Shown here in pieces: positions 1-8,332 of a stretch of 64,000 nucleotides of DNA. The translations under genes were made by a program, and so were the position numbers. The stretch is taken from positions 1 to 64,000 of the forward strand of contig CAVPFC010000046.1 in the NCBI GenBank assembly GCA_963703605.1, written 5' to 3'. The DNA is from DASXKD01 sp963703605. GTDB taxonomy: Bacteria > Actinomycetota > Actinomycetes > Streptosporangiales > Streptosporangiaceae. How positions within the stretch are numbered: position 1 is the stretch's first letter; every line of letters starts with the position of its first letter. The notes below the pieces were generated by a model, which was not told the DNA's origin, did no database searches, and worked only from the letters and a program-made list of their open reading frames with translations.

Positions 1-53
1 CATTCTGGACACGGCACGCGGCCGCAGCGGCGAGGGGACGTGCCGGTGGCCGG

Positions 54-254
54 TAGGGCGTGTCCCGTGGATCTTTGCCGTCGCGAGCGGCGGTCCCGGG
101 GGGATCGGATCGCGGAGGAGGAGCCCATAGTGGAGCTATGGGCGACGACGACAACGCAGCGAGACACCCCCCGGGCGCCGCCAGAGCGGGGGCGGGCGCG
201 AAGCGCGGGGGCGGGGAAAGCAGAGCGGGCAGGGGGTTTGCGGGGCACGCCCTA
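54..254. repeat. possible MITE-like relic bounded by 13-bp inverted repeats
   Basis: TAGGGCGTGTCCC at 54-66 is matched in inverse by GGGGCACGCCCTA at 242-254, 12 of 13 positions. With one gap the match extends into flanking CCGG. The right arm carries the stop codon of the neighbouring minus-strand gene. The 175 bases between have no convincing coding frame. Similar ends occur on some actinobacterial IS elements, from memory only. It could also be a simple hairpin terminator with a long loop. Confidence 0.3.
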
Positions 255-1130
255 GCCGGAGACGGTGACCTCGTGCCACAGGCCGCCGTTCAGGTTGAGG
301 TTGTTGCCACTGGCCTGGCCTGGCGAGGTGTCGCTGACGTAGGTGTACAGCGGGTGCCCGTTGTAGGTGGCCTGCGACTTGCCGTCCGACCTGGTGATCG
401 TGGCGAGCGTCCCGGTGACCCCCGGCCCCGCGGTCGCGTGCCCCGGCACCGGCGGCCAGTACTGGGCGCAGCTTCCGTTGCAGACCGACTTGGTGGCGGT
501 GTCCGGGGCGAACCAGTACAGCGTGAACCCCTTGGCGTTGGTCAGCACGGTCACGCCGTGGATGCTCGCGGTCTTGAGTTCCTGGCCGGAGCCGCCCGCG
601 TTGGAGCTCGAGCCCGCCACGGCCACGCCCAGTAGCACCAGGGCCAGCACCGACAGGCCGGCCACTATCCGGCCCGCGCCGGGGATGCCGGCCTGCAGCC
701 TGGTCATGAGCGTGCCGCCCGCCGCGTGGCCGGCGGCACGGCTCTCCGGAACTGGGGCCAGGGCCAGCGGGGCGAGGACCGCGAACGTGGCCACCTCGAT
801 CAGCCCCGCGACGATGCCGGCCGTCGTGCGGACCTCCTTGAACCCGAACAGGCCGAACCAGATCGACAGCAGGTACCCGCCCAGGGTGGCCACCGCGAAC
901 CCGGCGCCCAGCGCCGCGGCAATCCGCCCGCCCCGGACAAGCACGAGCAGGGCCAGGCCGAAGGCGGCGATCACCTGGAGCAGGAAAAGCCAGCCGATCG
1001 TCGGTATGTTCTTGTACCCGGTCAGGTACAGGTCAAGATGAATCGCTCCAGTGGCAGCCAGCAATCCTGCTCCCACCACCCGCAGCCCCAGGCGAACCGG
1101 GGCCGCGTCCAGCCGCTGTGTTGCTTCCAT
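252..1130 (-). CDS. membrane protein with C-terminal PF03640-type secreted repeat domain
   Basis: Four hydrophobic segments occupy roughly residues 15-140. A further membrane segment near 160-180 is followed by an extracellular domain. That domain has the PF03640 (COG4315) pattern: GFTLYWF, CNGSCAQYWPPV and YNGHPLYTYVSD, close to the usual FTLYxF, CxGxCAxxWPP and GxPLYxF motifs. The function of this family is unknown. The fusion of a multi-pass membrane half to this domain is less usual than the lipoprotein form. I chose the ATG at 1130 (MEATQRL), which has AGGAG and AAAGGG upstream; an in-frame start at 1211 would add 27 residues with no membrane or signal character. Confidence 0.7.
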   Translation of the reverse strand: MEATQRLDAAPVRLGLRVVGAGLLAATGAIHLDLYLTGYKNIPTIGWLFLLQVIAAFGLALLVLVRGGRIAAALGAGFAVATLGGYLLSIWFGLFGFKEVRTTAGIVAGLIEVATFAVLAPLALAPVPESRAAGHAAGGTLMTRLQAGIPGAGRIVAGLSVLALVLLGVAVAGSSSNAGGSGQELKTASIHGVTVLTNAKGFTLYWFAPDTATKSVCNGSCAQYWPPVPGHATAGPGVTGTLATITRSDGKSQATYNGHPLYTYVSDTSPGQASGNNLNLNGGLWHEVTVSG

Positions 1131-1398
1131 GACCCTTTGTACGCTCCTGGACGATAACCGGTTCACTACCCGCGCTTGCCGGACACCATTCCCGGCCGCG
1201 GAGCCCGCCACCCAAGCCGGGCCGGACTGTAGCGGTGACCCTGATGCGCCAGCGGCTCGGCGAGGCGCCCGGGCAACGCAGTGCTAGCCCCGACCCCGCC
1301 GCCCCGCGCAGTGCTAGCCCGGACCCCGCCGCCCCGCGCAGTGCTAGCCCGGACCCCGCCGCCCCGCGCAGTGCTAGCCCCGACCCCGCCGCCCCGCC
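1131..1398. other. intergenic region with tandem repeat; no gene
   Basis: No coding frame is supported here. The half nearest 1398 is filled by the four-copy 30-bp repeat described separately. The other half should hold the promoter of the membrane protein ending at 252, but I see no clear -35/-10 pair. Confidence 0.5.
1278..1397. repeat. four tandem copies of a 30-bp GC-rich unit
   Basis: Copies begin at 1278, 1308, 1338 and 1368 and differ only at C/G after GCTAGCCC. Each starts GCAGTGCTAGCCC. The same word, as GCAGTGCTAACCC, opens the hairpin element near 63812, so this array may come from the same repeat family without its palindrome. It lies just past the stop codon of the minus-strand gene at 1399. 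Confidence 0.85.
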
Positions 1399-2232
1399 CT
1401 AGGGCTGCTGGAAGTAGCGCTTGGTCCAGATCCGCTCGCGCAGGTACTTCTTGACGAAACGGATGTACTGCTGGGCCGGCGGGGTGTGCCACCGGCCGGC
1501 GAACCAGCGCCCGACGCAGCCCCACGCGTCGCCGGCCCGGTACTTGCCGACGTGCTGCACGGTGTTCAGCCAGGTCTCGTAGCCGTCGAAGCAGGACCGC
1601 CAGATGGCGTACGCGGTGTCCGCGTTCATCGCGGTGGACCTGGCTATCCCCGGCCAGCTCGTCTTCTCGTAGGGGTACCGGTTCTGGAGGATGCCCCAGC
1701 TCTGCGGGCAGAGGCCCGGCTTGCCGTCCTTGCCGACCGGGTGCCCGGGCGGGCAGCCGGTCTTCTCCCAGTCGCCCTTGGTGTTCTGCCGCCACCAGCT
1801 TTCCACAGCCGCCTGGGCGAACACGATGTCCTGGTCGATGCCCCACTTGCAGGCCGCCCAGCGCAGGATCTCCGCCGTGGTCCCGGTGAAGTCCCCGTTG
1901 ATCCGGGGCGCGATCAGCCGGTCCGCCCGCGGCTTGTCACCGGCCAGGAAGTTCTTGCCGACGTGCTGGCCCTTGGTGTCGTTGTAGCGCCGGTTGACGC
2001 CCTTGTTCTCCTTGATGGGCCGGGCGCGCACCCACCGGGCGCACTGCGCGCCGGACGGCAGCCTGGCCCCCGGCGGCAGCGTGTGGAAGTGGGCCGGCGC
2101 CGTGTGCCCCGGCGACGCCTGCGGCGCCGCCGAGGCGGGCAGCGCGGTCAGGCTCAGCAGCAGGCCCAGGGCGGCGGCGACCGAAGCGGGCCGCATCGCC
2201 GCCGGGCTCGTCAGTCGTCGCATGACCCGCAT
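1399..2232 (-). CDS. secreted protein with lytic-transglycosylase-like motifs
   Basis: A signal peptide is clear: basic start, a Leu/Ala-rich core around residues 13-32, and cleavage near ASA. The mature part contains QAAVESWW and, about 45 residues later, SWGILQNRYPYEKT. These resemble the SLT-type transglycosylase pattern in which a catalytic Glu sits in AxxExxW and is followed by GLMQxMPxT. The Glu of AVESWW would then be catalytic. Several Trp and paired Cys suggest a compact exported fold. A peptidoglycan-cleaving role is an inference, and the match is by eye. Starts at 2232 or 2223 are both possible and neither has a strong ribosome binding site. Confidence 0.6.
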   Translation of the reverse strand: MRVMRRLTSPAAMRPASVAAALGLLLSLTALPASAAPQASPGHTAPAHFHTLPPGARLPSGAQCARWVRARPIKENKGVNRRYNDTKGQHVGKNFLAGDKPRADRLIAPRINGDFTGTTAEILRWAACKWGIDQDIVFAQAAVESWWRQNTKGDWEKTGCPPGHPVGKDGKPGLCPQSWGILQNRYPYEKTSWPGIARSTAMNADTAYAIWRSCFDGYETWLNTVQHVGKYRAGDAWGCVGRWFAGRWHTPPAQQYIRFVKKYLRERIWTKRYFQQP

Positions 2233-2383
2233 CTGTACGCCCGGGGCGAACCGGTGTCAATCCGATCCGGATCCTGTGATCCCCGGTACCGCCTGCGGCC
2301 GGGGAGCGGAACCGCGGCGGCAGAAGGCTCCAGGCCCCCCACGAGCCCTCTGCCGCCGCGCGATCATGGCGTGACCGCCGTGG

Positions 2384-3319
2384 TCAGGAGGTGACCAGCC
2401 GGAACGTGCCGCCGTTCACCTTTATCCCGTTGCCGCTGCCGGTCGCGCCGAACCCGGTGGCCGTCGGGGCCAGCCCCTCGTCCGAGAAGAAGTACAGCGG
2501 CTTCCCGTTCCAGGTGACCTGGGCCGTGCCGTCGGCCCGGGTGATCGTGCCCAGGTCCGACGCCTCCAGGCCGCCGCTGGCCCCGGGGGTTCCCGAGGTG
2601 AGCACCGGTGGCCAGGCGCGGGCGCAGGCGCCGTTGCAGGCGCTCGACGACCCGGTGTCCTTGCTGTAGGTGTACGCCGGGAACACCAGCCAGCCGATGC
2701 CGGTATTCATCAGCTCGCCGAGCACCTGCTTTTTCCCGATCGTCGTCGTGGTGAGCATCCCGGCCCACGGCTGCGCCACTCCCGACGGCGACATGAGCCA
2801 CCACACGCCGTGCCACGGTGGCAGGCTCGGCTCGTCCCAGCCCTGGCCGGTGATCTGGCCTGCCCCTCTGTCGAACAGGTACAGCGGGTGGCCCGCGTAG
2901 GTGATCTGGTTGCCGACACCCCTGCGCTTGACGGTGCCGAGCAGCTTCGCGTTCACGCCCGGCCCGGCGACCGGGGCGCCGTTGCTCGTGATCGCCGGCC
3001 ATTCGGCAGCCCTGTCGCCGGATGGCCCCGTGCACGCGAGGGGCTGGCCAAGGACCGATACGGGCTTGGTCCCGCAGCCGTAGTGCGTCCCGTGGTCGCT
3101 GGAGATGAAGTAGAGCGTGAAGCCCTTGCGTGGGCCGGAGCCGACCGCCAGCATCGGGCCGAACGGCCCTGGCACGGCGGCGATGACCGTGCCGGACCCG
3201 GCCGCCGCCGTGGTGGCGGCCCCGGCGGCCGAGGCCGATGCGGCCGCGCCGCCTACCACGGCTGCTACCGCCGCGGCCAGCGCGACGGCGCTGCGAAGTC
3301 CAGGACGTTTGCGATACAT
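2384..3319 (-). CDS. secreted protein with two PF03640-type repeats
   Basis: 311 residues. An Ala-rich signal peptide (residues 1-33, ASASA) is followed by two units of the COG4315/PF03640 type. The first has GFTLYFISSD and YAGHPLYLFDR; the second has CNGACARAWPPV, VTWNGKPLYFFSDEG and a closing GTFRLV. No lipobox Cys is visible after the signal peptide, so it is probably released or wall-associated. It is a paralogue of the C-terminal half of the protein ending at 252. The biochemical function is unknown. The start ATG has a GGGGG run about eight bases upstream. Confidence 0.75.
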   Translation of the reverse strand: MYRKRPGLRSAVALAAAVAAVVGGAAASASAAGAATTAAAGSGTVIAAVPGPFGPMLAVGSGPRKGFTLYFISSDHGTHYGCGTKPVSVLGQPLACTGPSGDRAAEWPAITSNGAPVAGPGVNAKLLGTVKRRGVGNQITYAGHPLYLFDRGAGQITGQGWDEPSLPPWHGVWWLMSPSGVAQPWAGMLTTTTIGKKQVLGELMNTGIGWLVFPAYTYSKDTGSSSACNGACARAWPPVLTSGTPGASGGLEASDLGTITRADGTAQVTWNGKPLYFFSDEGLAPTATGFGATGSGNGIKVNGGTFRLVTS

Positions 3320-3587
3320 AGAATTCCCCCTCTGTTGCGCCGGTGCCCCGCTGGACGCGGGCCACGGCCGGGCCCGGATCAGCAGGCCCGCGGCTCACCC
3401 TGCCAACCGGGCGATACGGGATCGTTACGGCAGACACGCCGGTACGGCGAAATTTCGCGTTAAGGCGTTACGGTGGCGGCGCCGGGGCGGGGAGCTAGGG
3501 GGGAGCGGGCCGATGATTCCTGGCCGGGCCAGCGGTCTGCATGGGTGGTACCGAAACGGCCGCGACGAAACTGCGAGGATGGGCACC

Positions 3588-3956
3588 ATGTTCGAGCACA
3601 CCGAGGCGTTCAGCGGGTTCTCCGTGGACGACGTCGAGCAGGCCAAGGAGTTCTACGGCGGGGTACTCGGCGTGCCGGTCTCCGAGGAGAACGGCATCCT
3701 GACGCTGCACATCGCCGGGGACCGGGACACGATCGCCTACCCCAAGGGCAGCGATCACGTGCCCGCGACGTTCACGATCCTCAACTTCCCGGTGGACGAC
3801 ATCGAGTCCGCCGTCGACGAGCTCACCGCGCGCGGGGTGAAGTTCGAGCACTACGACTTCGTCGACGAGAAGGGCATCAACCGCCAGGGCGGGCCGCTCA
3901 TCGCCTGGTTCAAGGACCCGGCCGGCAACATCCTGTCGGTGATCCAGGCAGGCTGA
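3588..3956 (+). CDS. glyoxalase/VOC-fold protein
   Basis: 122 residues with the vicinal-oxygen-chelate pattern: SVDDVEQAKEFYGGVLG, then VDDIESAVDELTARGV, and an ending FKDPAGNILSVIQ. It is a single VOC module, so it would dimerise to form a metal site. The ending resembles small actinobacterial glyoxalase or bleomycin-resistance-like proteins whose substrates are unknown. I place the start at the ATG of MFEHTEAF; an ATG nine bases upstream is equally open and has a weak GAGG. It faces the purine cluster tail to tail, with no obvious link to it. Confidence 0.75.
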   Translation: MFEHTEAFSGFSVDDVEQAKEFYGGVLGVPVSEENGILTLHIAGDRDTIAYPKGSDHVPATFTILNFPVDDIESAVDELTARGVKFEHYDFVDEKGINRQGGPLIAWFKDPAGNILSVIQAG

Positions 3957-3986
3957 GCGGGGGCGGCCGCAGGTCGGGGGCGGGAA

Positions 3987-4370
3987 CTAGCAGCTGCCGT
4001 CAGCGCGCCCGCGGTAGGCACGCCACCCGCCGTAACGGGTGATGTCGGTGAGGGCGCGGGAGTCCGCACCGCGACGCAAGATCATGCCAAACGACAGTTC
4101 GTGGGGCTCCAGATCCACGATCGACAGCTCGAGTTCGGGGGGCTCGCGGGCCAGCAACTCGTGGAGCTGGGCCATCGGCACCTCGTACAGCTCGCCGAGG
4201 ACGGGCTGCCCGCCGTCGCTGACCGGGCACAGCGCGGGAAACTCGTCCCGGATCGAGTAGAACCGGTACCGCGGCAGCGTGCGCCGCTCGCCGAGCAGCG
4301 TGGCGGCCGCGATGTGGTGGTGCAGCCGCCCGCCCCGCATCCCGTCACCGGTCAGGAACATCGGCGGCAT
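3987..4370 (-). CDS. gamma-glutamylcyclotransferase-fold / allophanate-hydrolase C-domain-like protein
   Basis: 127 residues beginning MPPMFLTGDGMRGG. The N-terminal FLTGDGMRGG, YEVPMAQLHELL and the Tyr-rich ending (ITRYGGWRAYRG) resemble the gamma-glutamylcyclotransferase-like fold at the C terminus of allophanate hydrolases, which is often found as a separate gene beside urea or purine catabolism. GGAAGGA lies seven bases before the chosen ATG, whose codons overlap the end of the molybdenum subunit gene. That makes it the fourth gene of the xanthine dehydrogenase operon. The exact reaction is unknown; a role in ureide or urea breakdown is inferred from position. Confidence 0.6.
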   Translation of the reverse strand: MPPMFLTGDGMRGGRLHHHIAAATLLGERRTLPRYRFYSIRDEFPALCPVSDGGQPVLGELYEVPMAQLHELLAREPPELELSIVDLEPHELSFGMILRRGADSRALTDITRYGGWRAYRGRADGSC

Positions 4371-6696
4371 CGCTGTTTCCTTCCCGGATTCCCGCGATGT
4401 CGTCCGGGCGGAGGGGCACACGGCGCAGCGGGCGCCCCGTGGCGGCGCGGACCGCCGCCACGATCGCCGGGGTGGAGGAGATCGTCGGCGGCTCGCCCAC
4501 GCCGCGCAGCCCGTACGGGGCGTGCGGGTCGGCGAGCTCGAGAATGTGCAGGTTCATCGGCGGCATGTCGAGGATCGTGGGGATCAGGTAGTCGGTGAAC
4601 GACGGGTTGCGCACCACCCCGTCGACCATCTGGATCTCCTCCATCAGCGCCAGGCCGAGGCCCTGCGCCGTGCCGCCGTGGATCTGGCCGGCCAGCGCGA
4701 GCGGGTTCATCGCCTTCCCGACGTCCTGCGCGGTGGTCAGCTCCACCACCTTCACCAGGCCGAGCTCGGTGTCCACGTCCACCACGGCGCGGTGCGCGGC
4801 GAACGCGTACTGCACGTGCGCGTTGCCCTGGCCGGTGTCCGGGTCCAGCGGCTGGGTGGGCCGGTGCCGCCAGGTCACGGTCTGCTCGACCGCCTCGTCG
4901 CCGAGCAGCGTGGCCAGGTCGGTGAGCACCCCGGCGTCCTGCGAGCAGACCTTGCCGCCGGACAGCGACAGGCCCGCGGCGGGCACGCCGAACCGCTCGG
5001 CCGCCCGGGCGAACACCGCCGTGCGGACGGCGGCGCAGGCCGCCTGCACCGCCCCGCCGGTGACGTAGGTCTGCCGGGAGGCCGACGACGACCCGGCGCT
5101 GCCCACCGTGGTGTCGGCGGGATGGATCACGACCCGGTCCACCCCGAGTTCGGTCCTGGCGATCTGCGCCTGCACCGTGACCAGGCCCTGGCCGACCTCG
5201 GCGGCCGCGGTGTGCACGGTGACGGCGGGCTCGCCCGCGATCACCGCCAGCCGCACCCGGGCGGTCGAATAGTCGTCGAACCCCTCGGAGAAGCCCACGT
5301 TCTTGATGCCGACGCCGTAGCCGACGCCGCGGACCACGCCTTCCCCGTGAGTCGTGTTGGACACGCCGCCGGGCAGCTCCCTCGGGTCGGGCACGTGCCC
5401 GGGCGGCGGGCTGGCCGGCAGCGGCGCGGCGGAAACCCGGCGCAGCAGCTCGGCCACCGGCGCCGGTGAGTCGATCACCTGCCCGGTCGGCATCACCGAG
5501 CCCTGCGACATCGCGTTGCGGATGCGGAACTCGGCCGGGTCCATGCCCAGCCGCCGGGCCAGCTCGTCCATCTGGGACTCGTAGGCGAAGCACGCCTGGA
5601 CGGCGCCGAAGCCGCGCATCGCCCCGCAGGGCGGGTTGTTGGTGTACGCGGCGTATACGTCGATCGCGACGTTCGGCACCTCGTAGGGGCCGGCCCCGAG
5701 CGTGGCCGCGTTCGCGGCCACCGCCGGCGAGCTCGACAGGTACGCGCCGCCGTCGAGATAGATGCGCGCCGTGACGGAGACCAGCCGCCCGCCAGGCGTT
5801 ATGCCGTGGGTGTAGTAGAGCCTGGCCGGATGCCGGTGCACGTGCCCGAAGAACGACTCCTCCCGGGAGTAGACCATCTTCACCGGGCGCCCGGTGTGCA
5901 GCGCGAGCAGGGACGCATGGATCTGCATGGACAGGTCCTCGCGGGCGCCGAACGCGCCGCCGACACCGGCCAGGACTATGCGGACCTTGTCCGGCGGCAG
6001 GCCGAGGCTGGCCGCGACCTGTGCCTGGTCCGCGTGCAGCCACTGGGTGGCCACGTACAGCTCGATCCCGCCGTCCTCGGCGGGCACCGCCAGGCCGGAC
6101 TCCGGGCCGAGGAACGCCTGATCCTGCATGCCGACCTGGTACTCGCCGCTGACCACGAGATCGGCTTGCGCGTGCGGGTCTCCCCTCCGGATCCGCACGT
6201 GCCGGACCAGGTTGCCGCCCGGGTGTACCGCTGGCGCGCCCGGCGCCAGCGCGGCTTCCGCGTCGGTGACCGGGGCGAGCACGTCGTAGTCGACCGTGAT
6301 CGCGGCCAGCGCGCGGCGGGCGGTTTCCGGGTGGTCGGCCGCGACGATCACGACCGGCTCACCCTGGTAGCGGACCTCACCGCCGGCCAGCACCGGCTGG
6401 TCGGCGGCTTCGAGGCCAAAGGTCTTGCGCCCGGGCACGTCGTCGTGGGTCAGCACGGCGGCGACCCCGGGCAGGCGCAGCGCACCGGCGATGTTCACCG
6501 CCCGGACGCGCGCCCGGGGATGGGGGCTGCGCAGCGTGCCGCCCCACAGCATGTCCGCCATCCACAGGTCGGACGAGAACGCGAACTCCCCGGTCACCTT
6601 CAGGGTGCCGTCCGGGCGCAGCACGCTCGCGCCAACACCCCTCTCCGGCCGCCCGGTGATCGTGGCCGGGCCCGGGGAGCCGGGTGACGATGTCAC
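4345..6696 (-). CDS. xdhA: xanthine dehydrogenase molybdenum-binding subunit
   Basis: 783 residues of the large molybdopterin subunit of the xanthine oxidase family. It catalyses hydroxylation of hypoxanthine or xanthine towards urate, passing electrons to the Fe-S and FAD subunits. Visible family features are GTLRSPHPRARV and VLTHDDVPG near the N terminus, GVGGAFGAREDL, the GAMRGFGAVQACFAYE segment, and the late GLRGVGEPPTISSTPAIVAAVRAATG, which carries the catalytic Glu of the GxGE motif. I chose the GTG at 6696, whose codon overlaps the TGA of the Fe-S subunit gene and has GGGGGAG upstream; an ATG at 6729 is the alternative. Confidence 0.88.
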   Translation of the reverse strand: MTSSPGSPGPATITGRPERGVGASVLRPDGTLKVTGEFAFSSDLWMADMLWGGTLRSPHPRARVRAVNIAGALRLPGVAAVLTHDDVPGRKTFGLEAADQPVLAGGEVRYQGEPVVIVAADHPETARRALAAITVDYDVLAPVTDAEAALAPGAPAVHPGGNLVRHVRIRRGDPHAQADLVVSGEYQVGMQDQAFLGPESGLAVPAEDGGIELYVATQWLHADQAQVAASLGLPPDKVRIVLAGVGGAFGAREDLSMQIHASLLALHTGRPVKMVYSREESFFGHVHRHPARLYYTHGITPGGRLVSVTARIYLDGGAYLSSSPAVAANAATLGAGPYEVPNVAIDVYAAYTNNPPCGAMRGFGAVQACFAYESQMDELARRLGMDPAEFRIRNAMSQGSVMPTGQVIDSPAPVAELLRRVSAAPLPASPPPGHVPDPRELPGGVSNTTHGEGVVRGVGYGVGIKNVGFSEGFDDYSTARVRLAVIAGEPAVTVHTAAAEVGQGLVTVQAQIARTELGVDRVVIHPADTTVGSAGSSSASRQTYVTGGAVQAACAAVRTAVFARAAERFGVPAAGLSLSGGKVCSQDAGVLTDLATLLGDEAVEQTVTWRHRPTQPLDPDTGQGNAHVQYAFAAHRAVVDVDTELGLVKVVELTTAQDVGKAMNPLALAGQIHGGTAQGLGLALMEEIQMVDGVVRNPSFTDYLIPTILDMPPMNLHILELADPHAPYGLRGVGEPPTISSTPAIVAAVRAATGRPLRRVPLRPDDIAGIREGNSDAADVPDR

Positions 6697-7220
6697 CCGG
6701 CTCCCCCTTCGGGCGCCCCGCCGGTCCATCGCGCCGTCGCCAGCCGAACGGCGTCAAGAATCTTTTCGTAGCCGGTGCACCGGCACAGGTTGCCTGCCAG
6801 CGCCTCGCGGACTTGCAGGTCCGAGGGGGCCGGCACCCGGCGCAGCAGGTCGTCGGCCGCCACGATCAGCCCCGGCGTGCAGAACCCGCACTGGACCGCG
6901 CCAGCATCGAGGAACGCCTGCTGGACCACGCCGAGCGCCCCCCCGCCCGCCTCCCCGCCGCCCTTCACCGCGTCCCGCCGCGCCGCGATGCCCTCCACGG
7001 TGCGCACGTCCCGCCCCTGCGCCTGGCCGGCGGCGACCAGGCAGGCGCACACCACGACGCCGTCGAGGTAGATCGTGCAGGACCCGCATTCGCCCTGTTC
7101 GCAGGCGTTCTTGGCGCCCGGCAGGTCAAGCCGCTCGCGGAGCACGAACAGCAGCGACTCGCCCTCCCACACGTCGTCGGCGACCGCGGGAGAGCCGTTG
7201 AGCGTGCAGGTCACGCGCAT
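6693..7220 (-). CDS. xdhC: xanthine dehydrogenase iron-sulfur subunit
   Basis: 175 residues with two [2Fe-2S] sites. The plant-ferredoxin-type site is CEQGECGSC (Cys 40, 45, 48) with a fourth ligand in VVVCAC. The alpha-helical site is CGFCTPG (Cys 111, 114) with NLCRCTGY (Cys 146, 148). This is the standard small subunit of xanthine dehydrogenase-type enzymes and relays electrons from molybdenum to FAD. Its start overlaps the end of the FAD subunit gene by ten bases, and its stop overlaps the GTG of the molybdenum subunit gene, so the three are translated as a coupled set. The subunit letter varies between organisms. Confidence 0.9.
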   Translation of the reverse strand: MRVTCTLNGSPAVADDVWEGESLLFVLRERLDLPGAKNACEQGECGSCTIYLDGVVVCACLVAAGQAQGRDVRTVEGIAARRDAVKGGGEAGGGALGVVQQAFLDAGAVQCGFCTPGLIVAADDLLRRVPAPSDLQVREALAGNLCRCTGYEKILDAVRLATARWTGGAPEGGAG

Positions 7221-8092
7221 CGCCGGTGCTCCTGCTGATACGACCGCCAGGCCCAGGACAGGGTGCGCCGGGCCATCACGGCAAGCGAGTGCCGCCGGTA
7301 GGCCACGGTGCCCCGCACGTCGTCGATGGGCGCCGCCGCCCGCGCCACCAGGTCGCCGAAGCGGCGCACGGCGGACTCCGCCAGCGGCCCGCGCGAGTCC
7401 CACAGTCCCTGGCCGGACAGCTCGGCCGCCAGGAACTGTTCGGCCTCGGCCGCCGGGCGCGGCGTCGGGGCCGCCGAGCCGAACCCGGTGCCCACCCGGC
7501 CCTGCTCCGGGTGCAGCGCGATCGCGAACGAGGACACCGCGATGACCATCGCGTTGCGGACGCCCACCTTGGAGAACTCCTGGGGGCCCGTGGCGGCCGG
7601 GATGTGGATCGCGGCGATCAGCTCGTCCGGGGCCAGCGCCGAGCGCTTCACGCCGGTGTAGAACTCCCGGATCGGGATGTGCCTGGTGCCCCGCACCGAC
7701 TCCGCCTCGACCACGGTGTCGCAGGCCAGCAGCGGGGGATGGGCGTCGCCGGCCGGGGAGGCCGAGCCCAGGTTGCCGCCCACCGTGCCCCGGTTGCGGA
7801 TCTGCGGCGAGCCGACCGTGCGCGACGCCTGCGCCAGCCCGGGCAGCCGGTCGCCCAGCTCGGCGATCACCCGGGCGTAGGGCACGCCCGCGCCGAGCCG
7901 GATGACGGGGCCGTCGGCCGACCATTCGGCCAGGTCGCGGACCCCGGTGAGGTCGAGCAGCGCGGCGGGGCGGGCCCGGTCGAAGTTGATCTCGACCATC
8001 ACGTCGGTCCCGCCGGCGATCGCCCGCGCGCCGGGGTTGGCGGCCTTGAGGGCAAGCGCATCCGGCCAGGTCGCAGGCCGGAAGAAGTCCAT
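7211..8092 (-). CDS. xdhB: xanthine dehydrogenase FAD-binding subunit
   Basis: 293 residues of the CO dehydrogenase flavoprotein family. FAD-binding signatures are AIAGGTDVM (residues 25-32) and TVGGNLGSASPAGD (103-116). Later come the KVGVRNAMVIAVSSFAI segment and a typical C-terminal AVRRFGDLVARAAAPIDDVRGT. It is the first gene of the xdh operon; the coding start MDFFRPATWPDAL is at 8092. It receives electrons from the Fe-S subunit and passes them to NAD or another acceptor. The operon is divergent from the pucR-type regulator across 240 bases. Confidence 0.88.
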   Translation of the reverse strand: MDFFRPATWPDALALKAANPGARAIAGGTDVMVEINFDRARPAALLDLTGVRDLAEWSADGPVIRLGAGVPYARVIAELGDRLPGLAQASRTVGSPQIRNRGTVGGNLGSASPAGDAHPPLLACDTVVEAESVRGTRHIPIREFYTGVKRSALAPDELIAAIHIPAATGPQEFSKVGVRNAMVIAVSSFAIALHPEQGRVGTGFGSAAPTPRPAAEAEQFLAAELSGQGLWDSRGPLAESAVRRFGDLVARAAAPIDDVRGTVAYRRHSLAVMARRTLSWAWRSYQQEHRRCA

Positions 8093-8332
8093 GACGCACA
8101 GTACATCCGGGCTCCCGGCCAGTGGCCAGGTACAGAAACACCGAAACGGGGGTGGTGGGGTGCGGATCTTTTGTGCTTTCCTACAAGGGTTCGGAAACGT
8201 GATCATGGCCTTGCCGTGGAAATACCGCACCTGGGGCGATCCCCCGAGACGGGGCGGCCGGGGGATGGGCAGGGCCGGGCTGGCGGGGACGCGCCCGGCA
8301 GTTGGCTGGGGTAATGCACCGGGAGGCTGGCG
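8093..8332. promoter_or_regulatory. divergent control region between xdh operon and pucR gene
   Basis: This non-coding stretch separates the divergent xdh operon and regulator gene. An imperfect inverted repeat at 8168-8189, CTTTTGT and ACAAGGG around eight bases, is the most AT-rich patch and a candidate operator. The regulator start at 8333 has GGGAGG six bases upstream. No experimentally known PucR box is recognised. Confidence 0.4.

Noticed and set aside
1278..1397. CRISPR array
   Set aside because: Four contiguous 30-bp units without unique spacers.
3117..3956. A 279-residue glyoxalase with an N-terminal extension
   Set aside because: The extension overlaps the secreted protein promoter and start on the other strand and has shadow-like composition.
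6693..8141. A 482-residue fusion of FAD and Fe-S subunits
   Set aside because: The first 300 residues are Arg/Gly-rich nonsense from the wrong frame of the FAD gene; the Fe-S protein starts at 7220.
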